This document shows positions 1-8,582 of a stretch of 64,000 nt of DNA, one piece after another. The stretch is from NCBI RefSeq assembly GCF_002220775.1, contig NZ_CP019685.1, positions 1,364,001 through 1,428,000 of the forward strand. The letters run 5' to 3'. How positions within the stretch are numbered: the first letter of the stretch is position 1; every line of letters starts with the position of its first letter. Source of the DNA: Campylobacter sputorum. Its GTDB lineage: Bacteria; Campylobacterota; Campylobacteria; Campylobacterales; Campylobacteraceae. A program made the position numbers and the translations under genes. Below the pieces are notes generated by a model that saw only the letters and a list, made by a program, of their open reading frames with translations, did no database searches and had not been told where the DNA came from.

Positions 1-372
1 AAAAAATCTATATCAAATGTTCCTCAAAAAGAGTCTTGGTATAAACAAACCGGTCAAGGTATGCTTACAACTATAAATGTAGCAGCCGAACAAAAAGGTG
101 TGACATTAACAGATCGTGGAACTTTCATAAAATACGAAGCACAACATAAAGGAAATCCACCGCTTGTACTTCTAAATGAAGGCGATAATAATCTTAAAAA
201 TTTCTACTCAGTTATAAATGTAAATCCGGAAAAATGCCCTAAAGCTGACGAGGAAAATGCAAAAGAATTTGCAAATTGGATAACAAGTGATGAGGGGCAA
301 AAATTTATAAATGACTTTAAACTTATGGATAAACAACTATTTACAGCCGATGCAAAAGATAGAAAAGAGTAA
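1..372 (+). CDS. tupA: Tungstate ABC transporter substrate-binding protein TupA, C-terminal part (gene starts before window)
   Basis: Frame 1 is open from the first base to a TAA at 370-372; the internal ATG at 61 is not the start. The 123 visible residues hold the TupA-type C-terminal lobe: a WYKQTGQGM segment, LTDRGTF, an LLNEGDNNL stretch and the closing NWITSDEGQKFI helix typical of periplasmic oxyanion-binding proteins. In the family, TupA captures tungstate in the periplasm for the TupBC importer, feeding tungsto- and molybdopterin enzymes. The signal peptide and the start are outside the window. No tupB or tupC follows; the next gene is unrelated. Molybdate-binding ModA is less likely given the RGT and EGD motifs. 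Confidence 0.85.
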   Translation, partial: KKSISNVPQKESWYKQTGQGMLTTINVAAEQKGVTLTDRGTFIKYEAQHKGNPPLVLLNEGDNNLKNFYSVINVNPEKCPKADEENAKEFANWITSDEGQKFINDFKLMDKQLFTADAKDRKE

Positions 373-380
373 AATCGTAT

Positions 381-1007
381 TTGCAATCCATAAATGAAAT
401 TTTCACAGCAAAACAGGAGATAAAAAAATCAACTTTTATCTCCTATCTATGCCCGTTTGATAAATTTAAAATACTTAATGAAAAACTAAAATTAGAACAT
501 CCAAAAGCCGTTCATATAGTTTGGGCGTATAGGCATTATAATGAATTTTTTCAAATTGTAGAAAATCAAAGCGATGATGGTGAGCCAAAAGGAACAAGTG
601 GTCCACCTAGCTTAAATGCTTTGCGTGGAGCAAATTTAATAAACTGCGGTGTTTTTGTAGTAAGATATTTTGGGGGTATAAAGCTTGGAACTGGCGGTTT
701 AGTAAGAGCATATTCAACAAGTGTAAATTTGGCTATAAATGGTGCAAATTTGATACCTTTTGAGATAAAAGATGATTGTATATTTTTCATCTCATTTATC
801 CTAACACGCAAATTTGAGTATTTTTTTGAGAAAGAAAAATTACAAATTACAAACAAAACTTTCAACCAAAATGGGTGTGTAGTGGAGTGCAAGCTTACAC
901 AAAACGAATTTGCAAGCTTGCTTGAATTTAGCATGAATTTAGAAAATCAAGGTTTTAAATTTCTAGCTCTGCCACTTTTTGCAAAAGATTTTATCCATTT
1001 TTCCTAG
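381..1007 (+). CDS. YigZ/IMPACT (UPF0029) family protein
   Basis: This 208-residue protein has the UPF0029/IMPACT N-terminal domain. The signature block (SDDGEPKGTSG, then VVRYFGGIKLGTGGLVRAY) lies at about residues 60-115 and a shorter C-terminal domain follows. Family members bind nucleic acid or ribosome-associated factors; the exact role in bacteria is unsettled. The start is a TTG eight bases after the tupA stop; no ATG lies in this frame near the homologous N-terminus (SINEIFTAKQEIKKSTFIS matches the expected first strand). The 3' end overlaps the convergent serC by 17 bases, leaving no room for a separate terminator. Confidence 0.85.
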   Translation: MQSINEIFTAKQEIKKSTFISYLCPFDKFKILNEKLKLEHPKAVHIVWAYRHYNEFFQIVENQSDDGEPKGTSGPPSLNALRGANLINCGVFVVRYFGGIKLGTGGLVRAYSTSVNLAINGANLIPFEIKDDCIFFISFILTRKFEYFFEKEKLQITNKTFNQNGCVVECKLTQNEFASLLEFSMNLENQGFKFLALPLFAKDFIHFS

Positions 1008-2061
1008 CAAACTCATTCATAAACGAAACTAGGGCTTTTACATCTTCTAAACTAACAGCATTATATATAGACGCTCTTATGCCGCCTAAACTCCTATGTC
1101 CTTTTAAACCTATCATATTTTCTTTTTGAGACATCTCAATAAATCTCTTTTCTAGCTCTTCGCTTTTTAGATTAAATGTAACATTCATTAAAGATCTAGA
1201 ATCTTTTCTTGCAAAAGGCTTGTAAAAATCACTATTTGCGTCTATAAATTCATACAATATGTTTGCTTTTTTAACATTATACTCATTTATTTTTGCCAAA
1301 CCGCCCTGTTTTTTAATCCACTTTGTAACAAGATCAAACATGTAAATTCCAAATGTATTTGGCGTATTGTAAAGTGAATTATTTTTAATATGAGTTGAAT
1401 AGCGAAGCATAGTTGGAACACTAGATTTTACGCGATCTGCTAAATCTTTTCTAATTATAACAAGAGTTACGCCAGATGGTCCTGCATTTTTTTGAGCTCC
1501 TCCAAAAAAAAGCCCGATATTGCTAAAATCAACATCCCTGCTTAAAAGATCGCTTGAACTATCCACAACTAACGGACATTTTGTCTTTGGAAGTTCTTGG
1601 TATTGTGTTCCGTGAATTGTATTATTTGAGCAAATATACGCATAATCAGCATTGTCGCTAAAACTAAATTTTGGAATATAGTTAAATTTAGCATCCTCGC
1701 TAGTTGCAATAACTTCGCAGTTTATGCCTTGAATTTGTGCTTCTTTTATAGCCTTACTAGTCCAAGTGCCAGTATCTACATACTCGGAAACACCGCCATT
1801 ATATAAATTCATAGGAACTTGCGCAAACTGCAAACTGCCGCCACCTTGTAAAAATAACACAGCAAAATCATCACTTATATTATAAAGCTCTTTTACATTT
1901 GCTATGGCTGAGTCTAAAATTTGCTCAAATGTTTTGCTTCTATGGCTAAGTTCCATTATAGAACTGCCACATCCATTAAAATCGCTAAATTCATTTTTCG
2001 CATATTCTAAAACTTCTAAGGGAATACAACTTGGTCCTGCGTTAAAATTTAAAGCCCTCAT
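991..2061 (-). CDS. serC: Phosphoserine aminotransferase SerC
   Basis: SerC converts 3-phosphohydroxypyruvate and glutamate to phosphoserine, the second step of serine synthesis, and can also serve pyridoxal phosphate synthesis. The 356-residue protein starts RALNFNAGPS, has the HRSK segment and the PLP-lysine region FFGGAQKNAGPSG near residue 190, and ends with GGIRASIYNA as in the family. The ATG at 2061 is chosen over an in-frame TTG six bases upstream because GGAGG lies about seven bases before the ATG. It is the last gene of the long minus-strand directon that begins at rplY. SerB, the next enzyme of the pathway, is at 19282-19908. Confidence 0.95.
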   Translation of the reverse strand: MRALNFNAGPSCIPLEVLEYAKNEFSDFNGCGSSIMELSHRSKTFEQILDSAIANVKELYNISDDFAVLFLQGGGSLQFAQVPMNLYNGGVSEYVDTGTWTSKAIKEAQIQGINCEVIATSEDAKFNYIPKFSFSDNADYAYICSNNTIHGTQYQELPKTKCPLVVDSSSDLLSRDVDFSNIGLFFGGAQKNAGPSGVTLVIIRKDLADRVKSSVPTMLRYSTHIKNNSLYNTPNTFGIYMFDLVTKWIKKQGGLAKINEYNVKKANILYEFIDANSDFYKPFARKDSRSLMNVTFNLKSEELEKRFIEMSQKENMIGLKGHRSLGGIRASIYNAVSLEDVKALVSFMNEFARKNG

Positions 2062-2075
2062 AATCAATCCTCCAT

Positions 2076-3242
2076 TTAATTTATTATTTTTGCATCTTTT
2101 GAGAAATTTTGTGAATAAATAGTTATAATATCATCTTTTTTAAGATTTTCTAAAGACATAAGTTTTCCGTTTTTGCGTATTTCTACAAGATCTTTTGTTT
2201 TAGCAAAAAAAATCTCTTTTTCTTTAAAAATATTTTGTAAATTTTCAATCTTATTTAATGAATTAGAAATATTCATATTTATCAAATTTTTCAGCTTAAA
2301 TTTAATATGTTCTAAATTTTGATTATATATAGATAGTTTTTGTTTTAAATTTGAGTTTAAAAATAAGCTTTTTTTTAGATTAAGCAGCGAAATGGCATTT
2401 TGCAATTTATAATTTATAAGATTTTTTAATACATCTTCTTTTTTATCAAGTAGCTGTATAATTTCATCAATACTTGGAAGTAAATCCATCATAGCAGCAC
2501 TTGGCGTTGGGCTTCTATGATCACTTACAAAATCGCTTATACTAAAATCAATCTCATGTCCGATAGCACTTATAATAGGTGTTTTTAGTGCATAAATACA
2601 CCTTGCTAAACCCTCATCATTAAAACACCAAAGATCTTCTCTACTTCCACCACCTCTTGCAATTATAATAGCGTCATATCCTATACTATCGGCTTTTATA
2701 AGGGTTTTTATAAGTTCGTTTGGTGCATTTTCACCCTGAGTTAAAGAATCAAATACGCTTATTTTTACTAACTGCCATCTATTTGTTGCAATTTTTAACA
2801 TATCTTGAAGCGCAGCACTTGTTTTTGATGTTATTATTGCTATTTTTTTTGGATATTTTGGAAGTGGTTTTTTATGAGAAATATCAAACAAACCTTCTTT
2901 TTCTAATTTAGCTTTTAGTTGTTTAAAAGCAAGTTCTAACTCGCCCTCGCCACTTGGACGCATGGATTTTAAATTTATTTGATATGTACCGCTTGGAGAA
3001 AACAGTGTAATCTTACCACTAGCTACAATTTTCATACCCTCAACTGGAGTAAATTTTACTTTTACATTATCAAATTTAAACATAGTTGCAGAAATGCTAG
3101 CTTTTTCATCCTTTAGAGTAAAATACCAATGACCAGATGAGTGTTTTGTTAGTCTTGAAATTTCGCCCTCAACTTCTATAGATGAAAAATTAGTCTCAAG
3201 AAGCGATTTTGCCTGCTCGTTTAACTCACTAACGCTAAGCAT
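2076..3242 (-). CDS. xseA: Exodeoxyribonuclease VII large subunit XseA
   Basis: XseA is the catalytic subunit of exonuclease VII, which degrades single-stranded DNA from either end. The 388-residue protein starts with an OB-fold (VEGEISRLTKHSSGHWYFTL), continues into the catalytic domain with IITSKTSAALQD, the IARGGGSREDLW block and GHEIDFSISDFVSDHRSPTPSAA, and ends in a long Lys/Asn-rich coiled region. It is shorter than the roughly 450-residue E. coli protein, mainly in the coiled region, as in other campylobacters. No xseB is visible nearby. It sits 14 bases upstream of serC and one base after ubiE, so it is very likely cotranscribed. Confidence 0.93.
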   Translation of the reverse strand: MLSVSELNEQAKSLLETNFSSIEVEGEISRLTKHSSGHWYFTLKDEKASISATMFKFDNVKVKFTPVEGMKIVASGKITLFSPSGTYQINLKSMRPSGEGELELAFKQLKAKLEKEGLFDISHKKPLPKYPKKIAIITSKTSAALQDMLKIATNRWQLVKISVFDSLTQGENAPNELIKTLIKADSIGYDAIIIARGGGSREDLWCFNDEGLARCIYALKTPIISAIGHEIDFSISDFVSDHRSPTPSAAMMDLLPSIDEIIQLLDKKEDVLKNLINYKLQNAISLLNLKKSLFLNSNLKQKLSIYNQNLEHIKFKLKNLINMNISNSLNKIENLQNIFKEKEIFFAKTKDLVEIRKNGKLMSLENLKKDDIITIYSQNFSKDAKIIN

Positions 3243-3243
3243 T

Positions 3244-3960
3244 TTATATATCTTTTATCTTTTTAGCAACAAAAAGAGTACAAACATCAAAGCTATATCC
3301 TTTTGTAAGTTCTAGATCAAAACCAGCCTCACTAAGCTCATCTTTGAAACTCTCTTTATCTAAAAAATTGCTAATTGAATTTGGAAGATACTCATATGCT
3401 TTTTTATTTTTAGATATCATTCCACCAAGTGTAGGCAAAATATTTGCTATGTAAAAATCTCTAAAAAATGGTATCAAACCACCATGTTTTCTTTTAGTAA
3501 ATTCCAAAACTACAAGATAGCCGCCACTTTTTAAAACTCTATTAAACTCACCTAAGGCTTCTTTTCTTTGAACTACATTTCTTATACCATAACTAATACT
3601 TAAAATATCTCCAAAATTTGAATCAAGTGTAGTATCATCAGCTTTTGCTGTTATAAATTTATAATTTGGAAATTTATTTTTTGCCACATTAAGCATTCCA
3701 ACACTTGGATCAATGCCTATCATATCGTTTATTTTAATACCAAATTTCTTAGAAATATCTTCCCAGATACCCATCATATCACCAGTTCCACAAGCAACAT
3801 CTATGATATTTATATCTTTTTTATCTATTTTTTTTAACACTATCTTACACGCATTTTTACGCCAACTTGTATCTATACCAAAGCTTATAACTCTATTTGC
3901 TTTATCATAAGTTGGTGCTATTTCATTAAACATTTCAACGATTTCTTTTTGCTTTTCCAT
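3244..3960 (-). CDS. ubiE: Demethylmenaquinone methyltransferase UbiE/MenG
   Basis: This is a 238-residue class I SAM-dependent methyltransferase. The UbiE signature appears as FNEIAPTYDKANRVISFG at the N-terminus, the SAM-binding glycine motif as DVACGTGDM near residue 55, and the second UbiE motif as ISYGIRNV near residue 120. Campylobacters make menaquinone by the futalosine route and do not make ubiquinone, so the likely reaction is methylation of demethylmenaquinone. It lies between a CYTH-CHAD protein and xseA with gaps of 9 and 1 bases. Pfs (51317-52000) may act in the same pathway by hydrolysing aminodeoxyfutalosine. Confidence 0.93.
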   Translation of the reverse strand: MEKQKEIVEMFNEIAPTYDKANRVISFGIDTSWRKNACKIVLKKIDKKDINIIDVACGTGDMMGIWEDISKKFGIKINDMIGIDPSVGMLNVAKNKFPNYKFITAKADDTTLDSNFGDILSISYGIRNVVQRKEALGEFNRVLKSGGYLVVLEFTKRKHGGLIPFFRDFYIANILPTLGGMISKNKKAYEYLPNSISNFLDKESFKDELSEAGFDLELTKGYSFDVCTLFVAKKIKDI

Positions 3961-3969
3961 TAACTTTCT

Positions 3970-5385
3970 TTATGTGTAAATTTTAATTATCTTTGAACTT
4001 TTTAAAAATCTTTTTCTAAGTTTGTCTTTTTTTCTAAGTATTTCATCTCTTAAATTTATAATATCTTTTTTAAATTTAGATTTTAACTCAGATAAATCGT
4101 CTTTATCATGATTTTCTAATTCGTCTATCATCGATAACAAAACATCTCTATCTTGAAGATTTCCAAAAAGTTCTTGTGCTTCTTTTGATTTTAAAATACA
4201 ATTTAATAACTTCTTATCCTTATAAAAACTCTTATACATATCAGCTAAATATCTAAATTTTTTAAACTCTATTCTAATTTTATGAAAATACGAATTTTTA
4301 CAATTACTATTAAGATTAAATAGCATTTTTTGCAACTTTACCATTTGAAGTCTAAGTGCTTTTGAAATAAGTTTTTTTAGCTTTTTATCATGATTTATAC
4401 CTTTATAAAAATCACTATTTTCTCTTAGCAGCATACTCCACTCTTCAAACAAAATTTCACTATCTTCTAAAATTTGTTTAAACTCGGTAATTTGCCTATT
4501 TTTACTATTTCTTAAAATAGCCTTATAAGTCTCATATTCATCTGAATTATCTATAAAATTTAAAAAAACATCAATATCTCTAATCTTATTTGTAGAATTT
4601 GCTAGTTTTTTAAACTCATCGCAAAAATATTTAGTAATATCTTCATCAAAAACAGAGCCTATAAGCTTTAAAAGTGATCTACTTTTTCTTAAATTTACTC
4701 TAAATTGGTGCATTGATTCGTCATTAAATGTTTTTAAATAATCATTTTTATAATGCTGTATCAATTTAAAAAGATAATAAAAATTAACTCTTGCGCCGTC
4801 TATTGCATTAATGCTGTCTGGAAAAACCAAATTTTGAAGAATCGGGCTTACTTTATCTAAAATATCCATACTTTTTTCAACATCAAAACGAGAATCAGGA
4901 TTTCCAAAAAGAGCTAAATTTTTATTTTTATACCCATCTTCATAAGTAATCTCTTTTAAAATATGCTTTTGTAAAAAATTTGGAATTTTAAAATTATTAG
5001 CGTCATCTATAGTAAGAAATTCTATTTCCAAAACAATAATCCCTGATAAATCACCGCTATAAATGTCTATATTGCAAGGTAAATTATTTATCTTAAAAAG
5101 ATATCTATCTTTACTAATCAAGCTTCCAAGCTTATGCTCTTTTGCTCGCTTAAACTCTTTTTTGGTTATTTCATGTTCGTTTTCAACCCTTGAAATACCT
5201 TTGCCTTTTTTGTATGTAAAAAAGTAACTCTTAGAGCTTTTTCGATATCTTCTTTCATCAAATTTAGTTATTTGTGTGTAGAATTGCTCAACTTTTAAAA
5301 GTTGGAAATTTATATCATCAAGCGTAAACTCATCTAAAATACTTTCACTATCTATGAGGAATTTACGCTCTATTTCTAGAACCAC
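3970..5385 (-). CDS. CYTH and CHAD domain protein
   Basis: This 471-residue protein joins an N-terminal CYTH (triphosphate tunnel) domain with the characteristic EIERK at residues 4-8 to a C-terminal helical CHAD domain (about residues 200-460), which carries the conserved His and basic patches MHQFRVNLRKSR and YFHKIRIEFKKFR. CYTH enzymes hydrolyse inorganic triphosphate or related substrates. CHAD domains are basic bundles that bind inorganic polyphosphate, so a role in polyphosphate metabolism is plausible but inferred. The start is GTG at 5385 with AAGGA nine bases upstream. The C-terminus is unusually Lys-rich. Family assignment is firm; the substrate is not known from sequence. Confidence 0.88.
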   Translation of the reverse strand: MVLEIERKFLIDSESILDEFTLDDINFQLLKVEQFYTQITKFDERRYRKSSKSYFFTYKKGKGISRVENEHEITKKEFKRAKEHKLGSLISKDRYLFKINNLPCNIDIYSGDLSGIIVLEIEFLTIDDANNFKIPNFLQKHILKEITYEDGYKNKNLALFGNPDSRFDVEKSMDILDKVSPILQNLVFPDSINAIDGARVNFYYLFKLIQHYKNDYLKTFNDESMHQFRVNLRKSRSLLKLIGSVFDEDITKYFCDEFKKLANSTNKIRDIDVFLNFIDNSDEYETYKAILRNSKNRQITEFKQILEDSEILFEEWSMLLRENSDFYKGINHDKKLKKLISKALRLQMVKLQKMLFNLNSNCKNSYFHKIRIEFKKFRYLADMYKSFYKDKKLLNCILKSKEAQELFGNLQDRDVLLSMIDELENHDKDDLSELKSKFKKDIINLRDEILRKKDKLRKRFLKSSKIIKIYT

Positions 5386-5443
5386 AGCACTATCCTTGCA
5401 AAATTTTGATTAATTGTAGCAAAATAGTGCTTAAAATATCAAA

Positions 5444-5854
5444 TTAAGAACAATGTTTGCAAGTTTTTACACTAGCCACCACATTAAATTTTTCTACAAA
5501 ATTTGAAAGCTTTTGCTCTAAATTTTTTTGAAAATTTTCCATTGACCCATCTTCAAAAATCATATCTTCAACATGACCGCAATTTTCACAAACTACATGA
5601 ATATGCGGATATTCATAGATATCATATTTTGTTTTTTGATTTGGCATATTAACCTCAACTACCAAACCTTTATCCATAAGTGTTGCTAAATTTTTATAAA
5701 CAGTTGCCAAAGATATAGATGGATAATAGTTTTTAATGCTTTCATAAAGCTCATCTATATTTGGATGTTTATGTTCACTTAAAACACTCAAAATACAAAG
5801 TCTTTGTGGTGTTGCTTTTAAATCAAATTTTTTCAATAATGAAATGTGATCCAT
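5444..5854 (-). CDS. perR: Peroxide-responsive Fur-family repressor PerR
   Basis: This 136-residue Fur-family regulator has a winged-helix N-terminus (LKATPQRLCILSVLSEHKHP, then PSISLATVYKNLATL), a HIHVVCENCGH metal-binding segment and a closing CKHC, giving two CxxC pairs for structural zinc. Fur and PerR are similar. PerR is preferred because the sequence and its place between dxs and a CYTH-CHAD gene match campylobacter perR, as I recall it. PerR represses peroxide-defence genes and is inactivated by metal-catalysed oxidation. A TATAAT lies upstream in the 53-base gap after dxs, so it probably has its own promoter. Confidence 0.88.
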   Translation of the reverse strand: MDHISLLKKFDLKATPQRLCILSVLSEHKHPNIDELYESIKNYYPSISLATVYKNLATLMDKGLVVEVNMPNQKTKYDIYEYPHIHVVCENCGHVEDMIFEDGSMENFQKNLEQKLSNFVEKFNVVASVKTCKHCS

Positions 5855-5879
5855 AGCATCTCCTTCAATTTTTTGAATT

Positions 5880-5885
5880 ATTATA
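5880..5885 (-). promoter_or_regulatory. Probable -10 element of perR
   Basis: A perfect TATAAT on the minus strand lies 26 bases upstream of the perR ATG in an AT-rich 53-base gap, followed by AAGGAG before the start. The surrounding ATAATGTATAATAATT could overlap a PerR operator, since campylobacter perR is reported to be autoregulated; the operator itself is inference. Confidence 0.5.
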
Positions 5886-5907
5886 CATTATTTTATTTAA
5901 AAGAAGT

Positions 5908-7749
5908 TTATATTAGTTGATATTTTTTTTCTTTTAGAATTTTTGCAGATAGCGACTCCACATCTATTTGCAATGATTTTTCTACTAAATTTGTATTACC
6001 ATGAGTTATAAATTTATCATCATATTCAAAACTAACTATACAGACATCTTTTATTTCATTTTCTTGTAAAAATGTTGACAATATTGAGCCAATACCTCCA
6101 CTTTTTGCACTATCACTAAAAATATACCAAATTTTATGATTTTTTGCTAAATTTACCAAAAGTTCTTTATCTAATGGTTTTGCAAAAACGAGATCTACTA
6201 AAGTTGGTTTAAATTCGTTTTTTAAATTTTGTGATACCTTATAAGCTTTTCCAACACCATTACCATAGCCTATAAAAGCTACATTTGAATTTCCTTTGCA
6301 TAAAATTTCGCCTTTGGCATATTGTATCTTTTTAGGCTCAAATTCATCTTGTAAAATAAAAGCTCCACGCGGATATCTAAAAGCACAAACACCTTTATGC
6401 TCATATGAATACTCAATAACAAATTTAAAGCTTTTTTCATCTCTTGGTGCAAAAATCGTTATATTTGGAATAGCATTTAGATAGCTTATATCAAAAGCAC
6501 CTTGATGAGTTTCGCCATCTTCTCCGACAATTCCAGCCCTGTCTATTGCAAAAACAACATTTGTATTTAAAATAGCACAATCATGTATAATCTGATCATA
6601 AGCACGCTGCAAAAATGTAGAATATATCGTGATATATGGCTTAAAACCCTCTTTTGCCATAGCTGACATTGAAGTTACTGCGTGTTGCTCTGCTATGGCT
6701 ACATCCCAAAATCTATCAGGAAATCTCTTTATCAAAGGCTCAAGCCCAGTGCCTGTTGGCATAGCAGCGGTAACTCCTACTACATTATCATGTTTTAAAG
6801 CAAGATTCATTAAATTTTCACTATAAATTTTTGTAGCATTTTTGCTTGATTCTTTTTTTATAAACTCGCCACTTTGTATATCAAAAGGTCCTACACCATG
6901 CCAATTCTCATAATGCCCCTCAGCTTTTTCGTATCCTTTGCCTTTTAAAGTTTGAGCATGAACTATAACTGGTTTATTCATACTTTTAGCAACTTCTAGA
7001 GCAGAGATAAGATCTTTTAGGTTATGTCCGTCAACTGGTCCAATGTATTCAAGTCCAAGTTCTTCAAAAAACATACCAGGAGTTATAAGTCTAAAACCCT
7101 CTTCAAATTTCTTAGCCATATAAGCAGCACCTTGTGGAACATAGCTTAAAAGCTGATTTATACGACCTTTAAATTTCTGATAAAACTGACCTGCCATCAT
7201 CTGAGAAAGGTATTTACTAAGTGCCCCTATTGGTTTACTTATACTCATTTCGTTATCATTAAGTATAATAACGCAAGGATATTTTCTATCTCCCAATTCA
7301 TTTAATGCTTCATAAGCCATACCGCCACTAAGTGCACCGTCTCCTATGAGTGCTATTGGGAGTTTAAATTCCTTTTTTAGTTTTATTGCTTTACAGGCTC
7401 CAACAACTAGAGATATAGAAGTTGAACTATGACCTGCTATGAAATAATCCTTATTGCTTTCACTCGGTTTTGTGTAGCCACTAATGCCATTAAATTGTCT
7501 TAATGTTTCAAACTCGCTCCAATTTCTAGTAAGAAGTTTATGGGTATAACTTTGATGACTTACATCAAAAATAAAAGGGTTTATGCTTGGATTAAAAACA
7601 TAATGCATTGCCAAAGTAAGTTCTACAGCACCCAAATTTGAGCTGAGATGACCGCCATTTTTACTAACTACTTCAACTATTTTTTTTCTTATATCAAATG
7701 CTAATTCTTCTAACTCTTCTGTGTTTAAATTTTTTAAATTTTCTATCAC
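5908..7749 (-). CDS. dxs: 1-deoxy-D-xylulose-5-phosphate synthase Dxs
   Basis: Dxs condenses pyruvate and glyceraldehyde 3-phosphate to DXP, the entry step of the MEP isoprenoid pathway, using thiamine diphosphate. The 613-residue protein has the transketolase-like fold: SSNLGAVELTLA near the N-terminus, the thiamine-binding motif GDGALSGGMAYEALN with ILNDNEMSIS, and the central PVIVHAQTLKGKGY followed by AIAEQHAVTSM. Length is normal. The start is GTG at 7749, two bases after the fliH stop. The second enzyme, Dxr, is encoded at 30817-31902. Dxs sits between flagellar genes and perR, as I recall for other campylobacters. Confidence 0.96.
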   Translation of the reverse strand: MIENLKNLNTEELEELAFDIRKKIVEVVSKNGGHLSSNLGAVELTLAMHYVFNPSINPFIFDVSHQSYTHKLLTRNWSEFETLRQFNGISGYTKPSESNKDYFIAGHSSTSISLVVGACKAIKLKKEFKLPIALIGDGALSGGMAYEALNELGDRKYPCVIILNDNEMSISKPIGALSKYLSQMMAGQFYQKFKGRINQLLSYVPQGAAYMAKKFEEGFRLITPGMFFEELGLEYIGPVDGHNLKDLISALEVAKSMNKPVIVHAQTLKGKGYEKAEGHYENWHGVGPFDIQSGEFIKKESSKNATKIYSENLMNLALKHDNVVGVTAAMPTGTGLEPLIKRFPDRFWDVAIAEQHAVTSMSAMAKEGFKPYITIYSTFLQRAYDQIIHDCAILNTNVVFAIDRAGIVGEDGETHQGAFDISYLNAIPNITIFAPRDEKSFKFVIEYSYEHKGVCAFRYPRGAFILQDEFEPKKIQYAKGEILCKGNSNVAFIGYGNGVGKAYKVSQNLKNEFKPTLVDLVFAKPLDKELLVNLAKNHKIWYIFSDSAKSGGIGSILSTFLQENEIKDVCIVSFEYDDKFITHGNTNLVEKSLQIDVESLSAKILKEKKYQLI

Positions 7750-7751
7750 AA

Positions 7752-8582
7752 CTACTCACCAATTATCTTTTTTACACTCATTAATCTATTTTGAAGCGTA
7801 GCATCCAAATTTCCAACATCGCTTAAAAGTATAACTCCGCCGGGACTAATCGCATCATCTGAAGTTATTTTTATTTTCGAATCTTCTTTGGTTAAATTTT
7901 GCATTAACTCAAAATCTTTTGGATTTACCTTTAACTCTATATGAGTAGCATCTTTTATATCTTTCATAAGAGCTTTTGCAAGATTTTGTGCGACTATAGA
8001 TGAGTTTGCATTTACCTCTTTTTGTATAACCTCTTTTGCTATGTCAATAGCCGCTAAGCTTAATTCATTTTCATTTGTGGCCAAAAAATTTTGTAAATTT
8101 TGACATTCACTTTCAAGTTTTGAGATAGAACTTAGATATTTTGCATTAAGTTCGTCAAATTTAATGTCAAATTCTGATTTTGCTTTTTCATAACCTTCTT
8201 TTTGTGCGTCTTCCTTAGCCCTTAAAATTTCACTATCAAGTCTTTTTTCAAATTCTTTTTCTTGATTTTCTATTTGCATTTGAAGTTTTATAATGTTTCC
8301 ACTAAGTTCATCTGTTCGCTTCAAAAGCTCTTCTATAAAGCTACTATGAGCTTCTTCTAATGGATTTTGTTTTGGCGTATTTTCTGTTTGAGAACTAACT
8401 TCTACAATCTCTTCATTTTGTATAGTTTTGCTCTCTATTGGAGCTATATTTTCACTATTTTCTTCTTTTTTGTTGCTTGCTTTTTGCTCTTCTTCTAAAT
8501 TTGATCCAATAACTTTAAATCTATATGGTTCAATATTATGCGATGGTGCAACTGAATTTGAAATTACCGTATTTGACATCAT
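7752..8582 (-). CDS. fliH: Flagellar export ATPase regulator FliH
   Basis: The 276-residue protein has a low-complexity acidic N-terminus and a long central helix with Glu/Lys heptads. The C-terminal FliH/V-ATPase-E-like domain includes LAAIDIAKEVIQKEV, and SPGGVILLSDVGNLDATLQNRL closes the protein. FliH forms the peripheral stalk that holds the FliI ATPase at the flagellar export gate. Its start (ATGATG) overlaps the fliG stop by four bases, so translation is probably coupled. Identification rests on the C-terminal motif and the fliF-fliG-fliH order. Confidence 0.9.
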   Translation of the reverse strand: MMSNTVISNSVAPSHNIEPYRFKVIGSNLEEEQKASNKKEENSENIAPIESKTIQNEEIVEVSSQTENTPKQNPLEEAHSSFIEELLKRTDELSGNIIKLQMQIENQEKEFEKRLDSEILRAKEDAQKEGYEKAKSEFDIKFDELNAKYLSSISKLESECQNLQNFLATNENELSLAAIDIAKEVIQKEVNANSSIVAQNLAKALMKDIKDATHIELKVNPKDFELMQNLTKEDSKIKITSDDAISPGGVILLSDVGNLDATLQNRLMSVKKIIGE

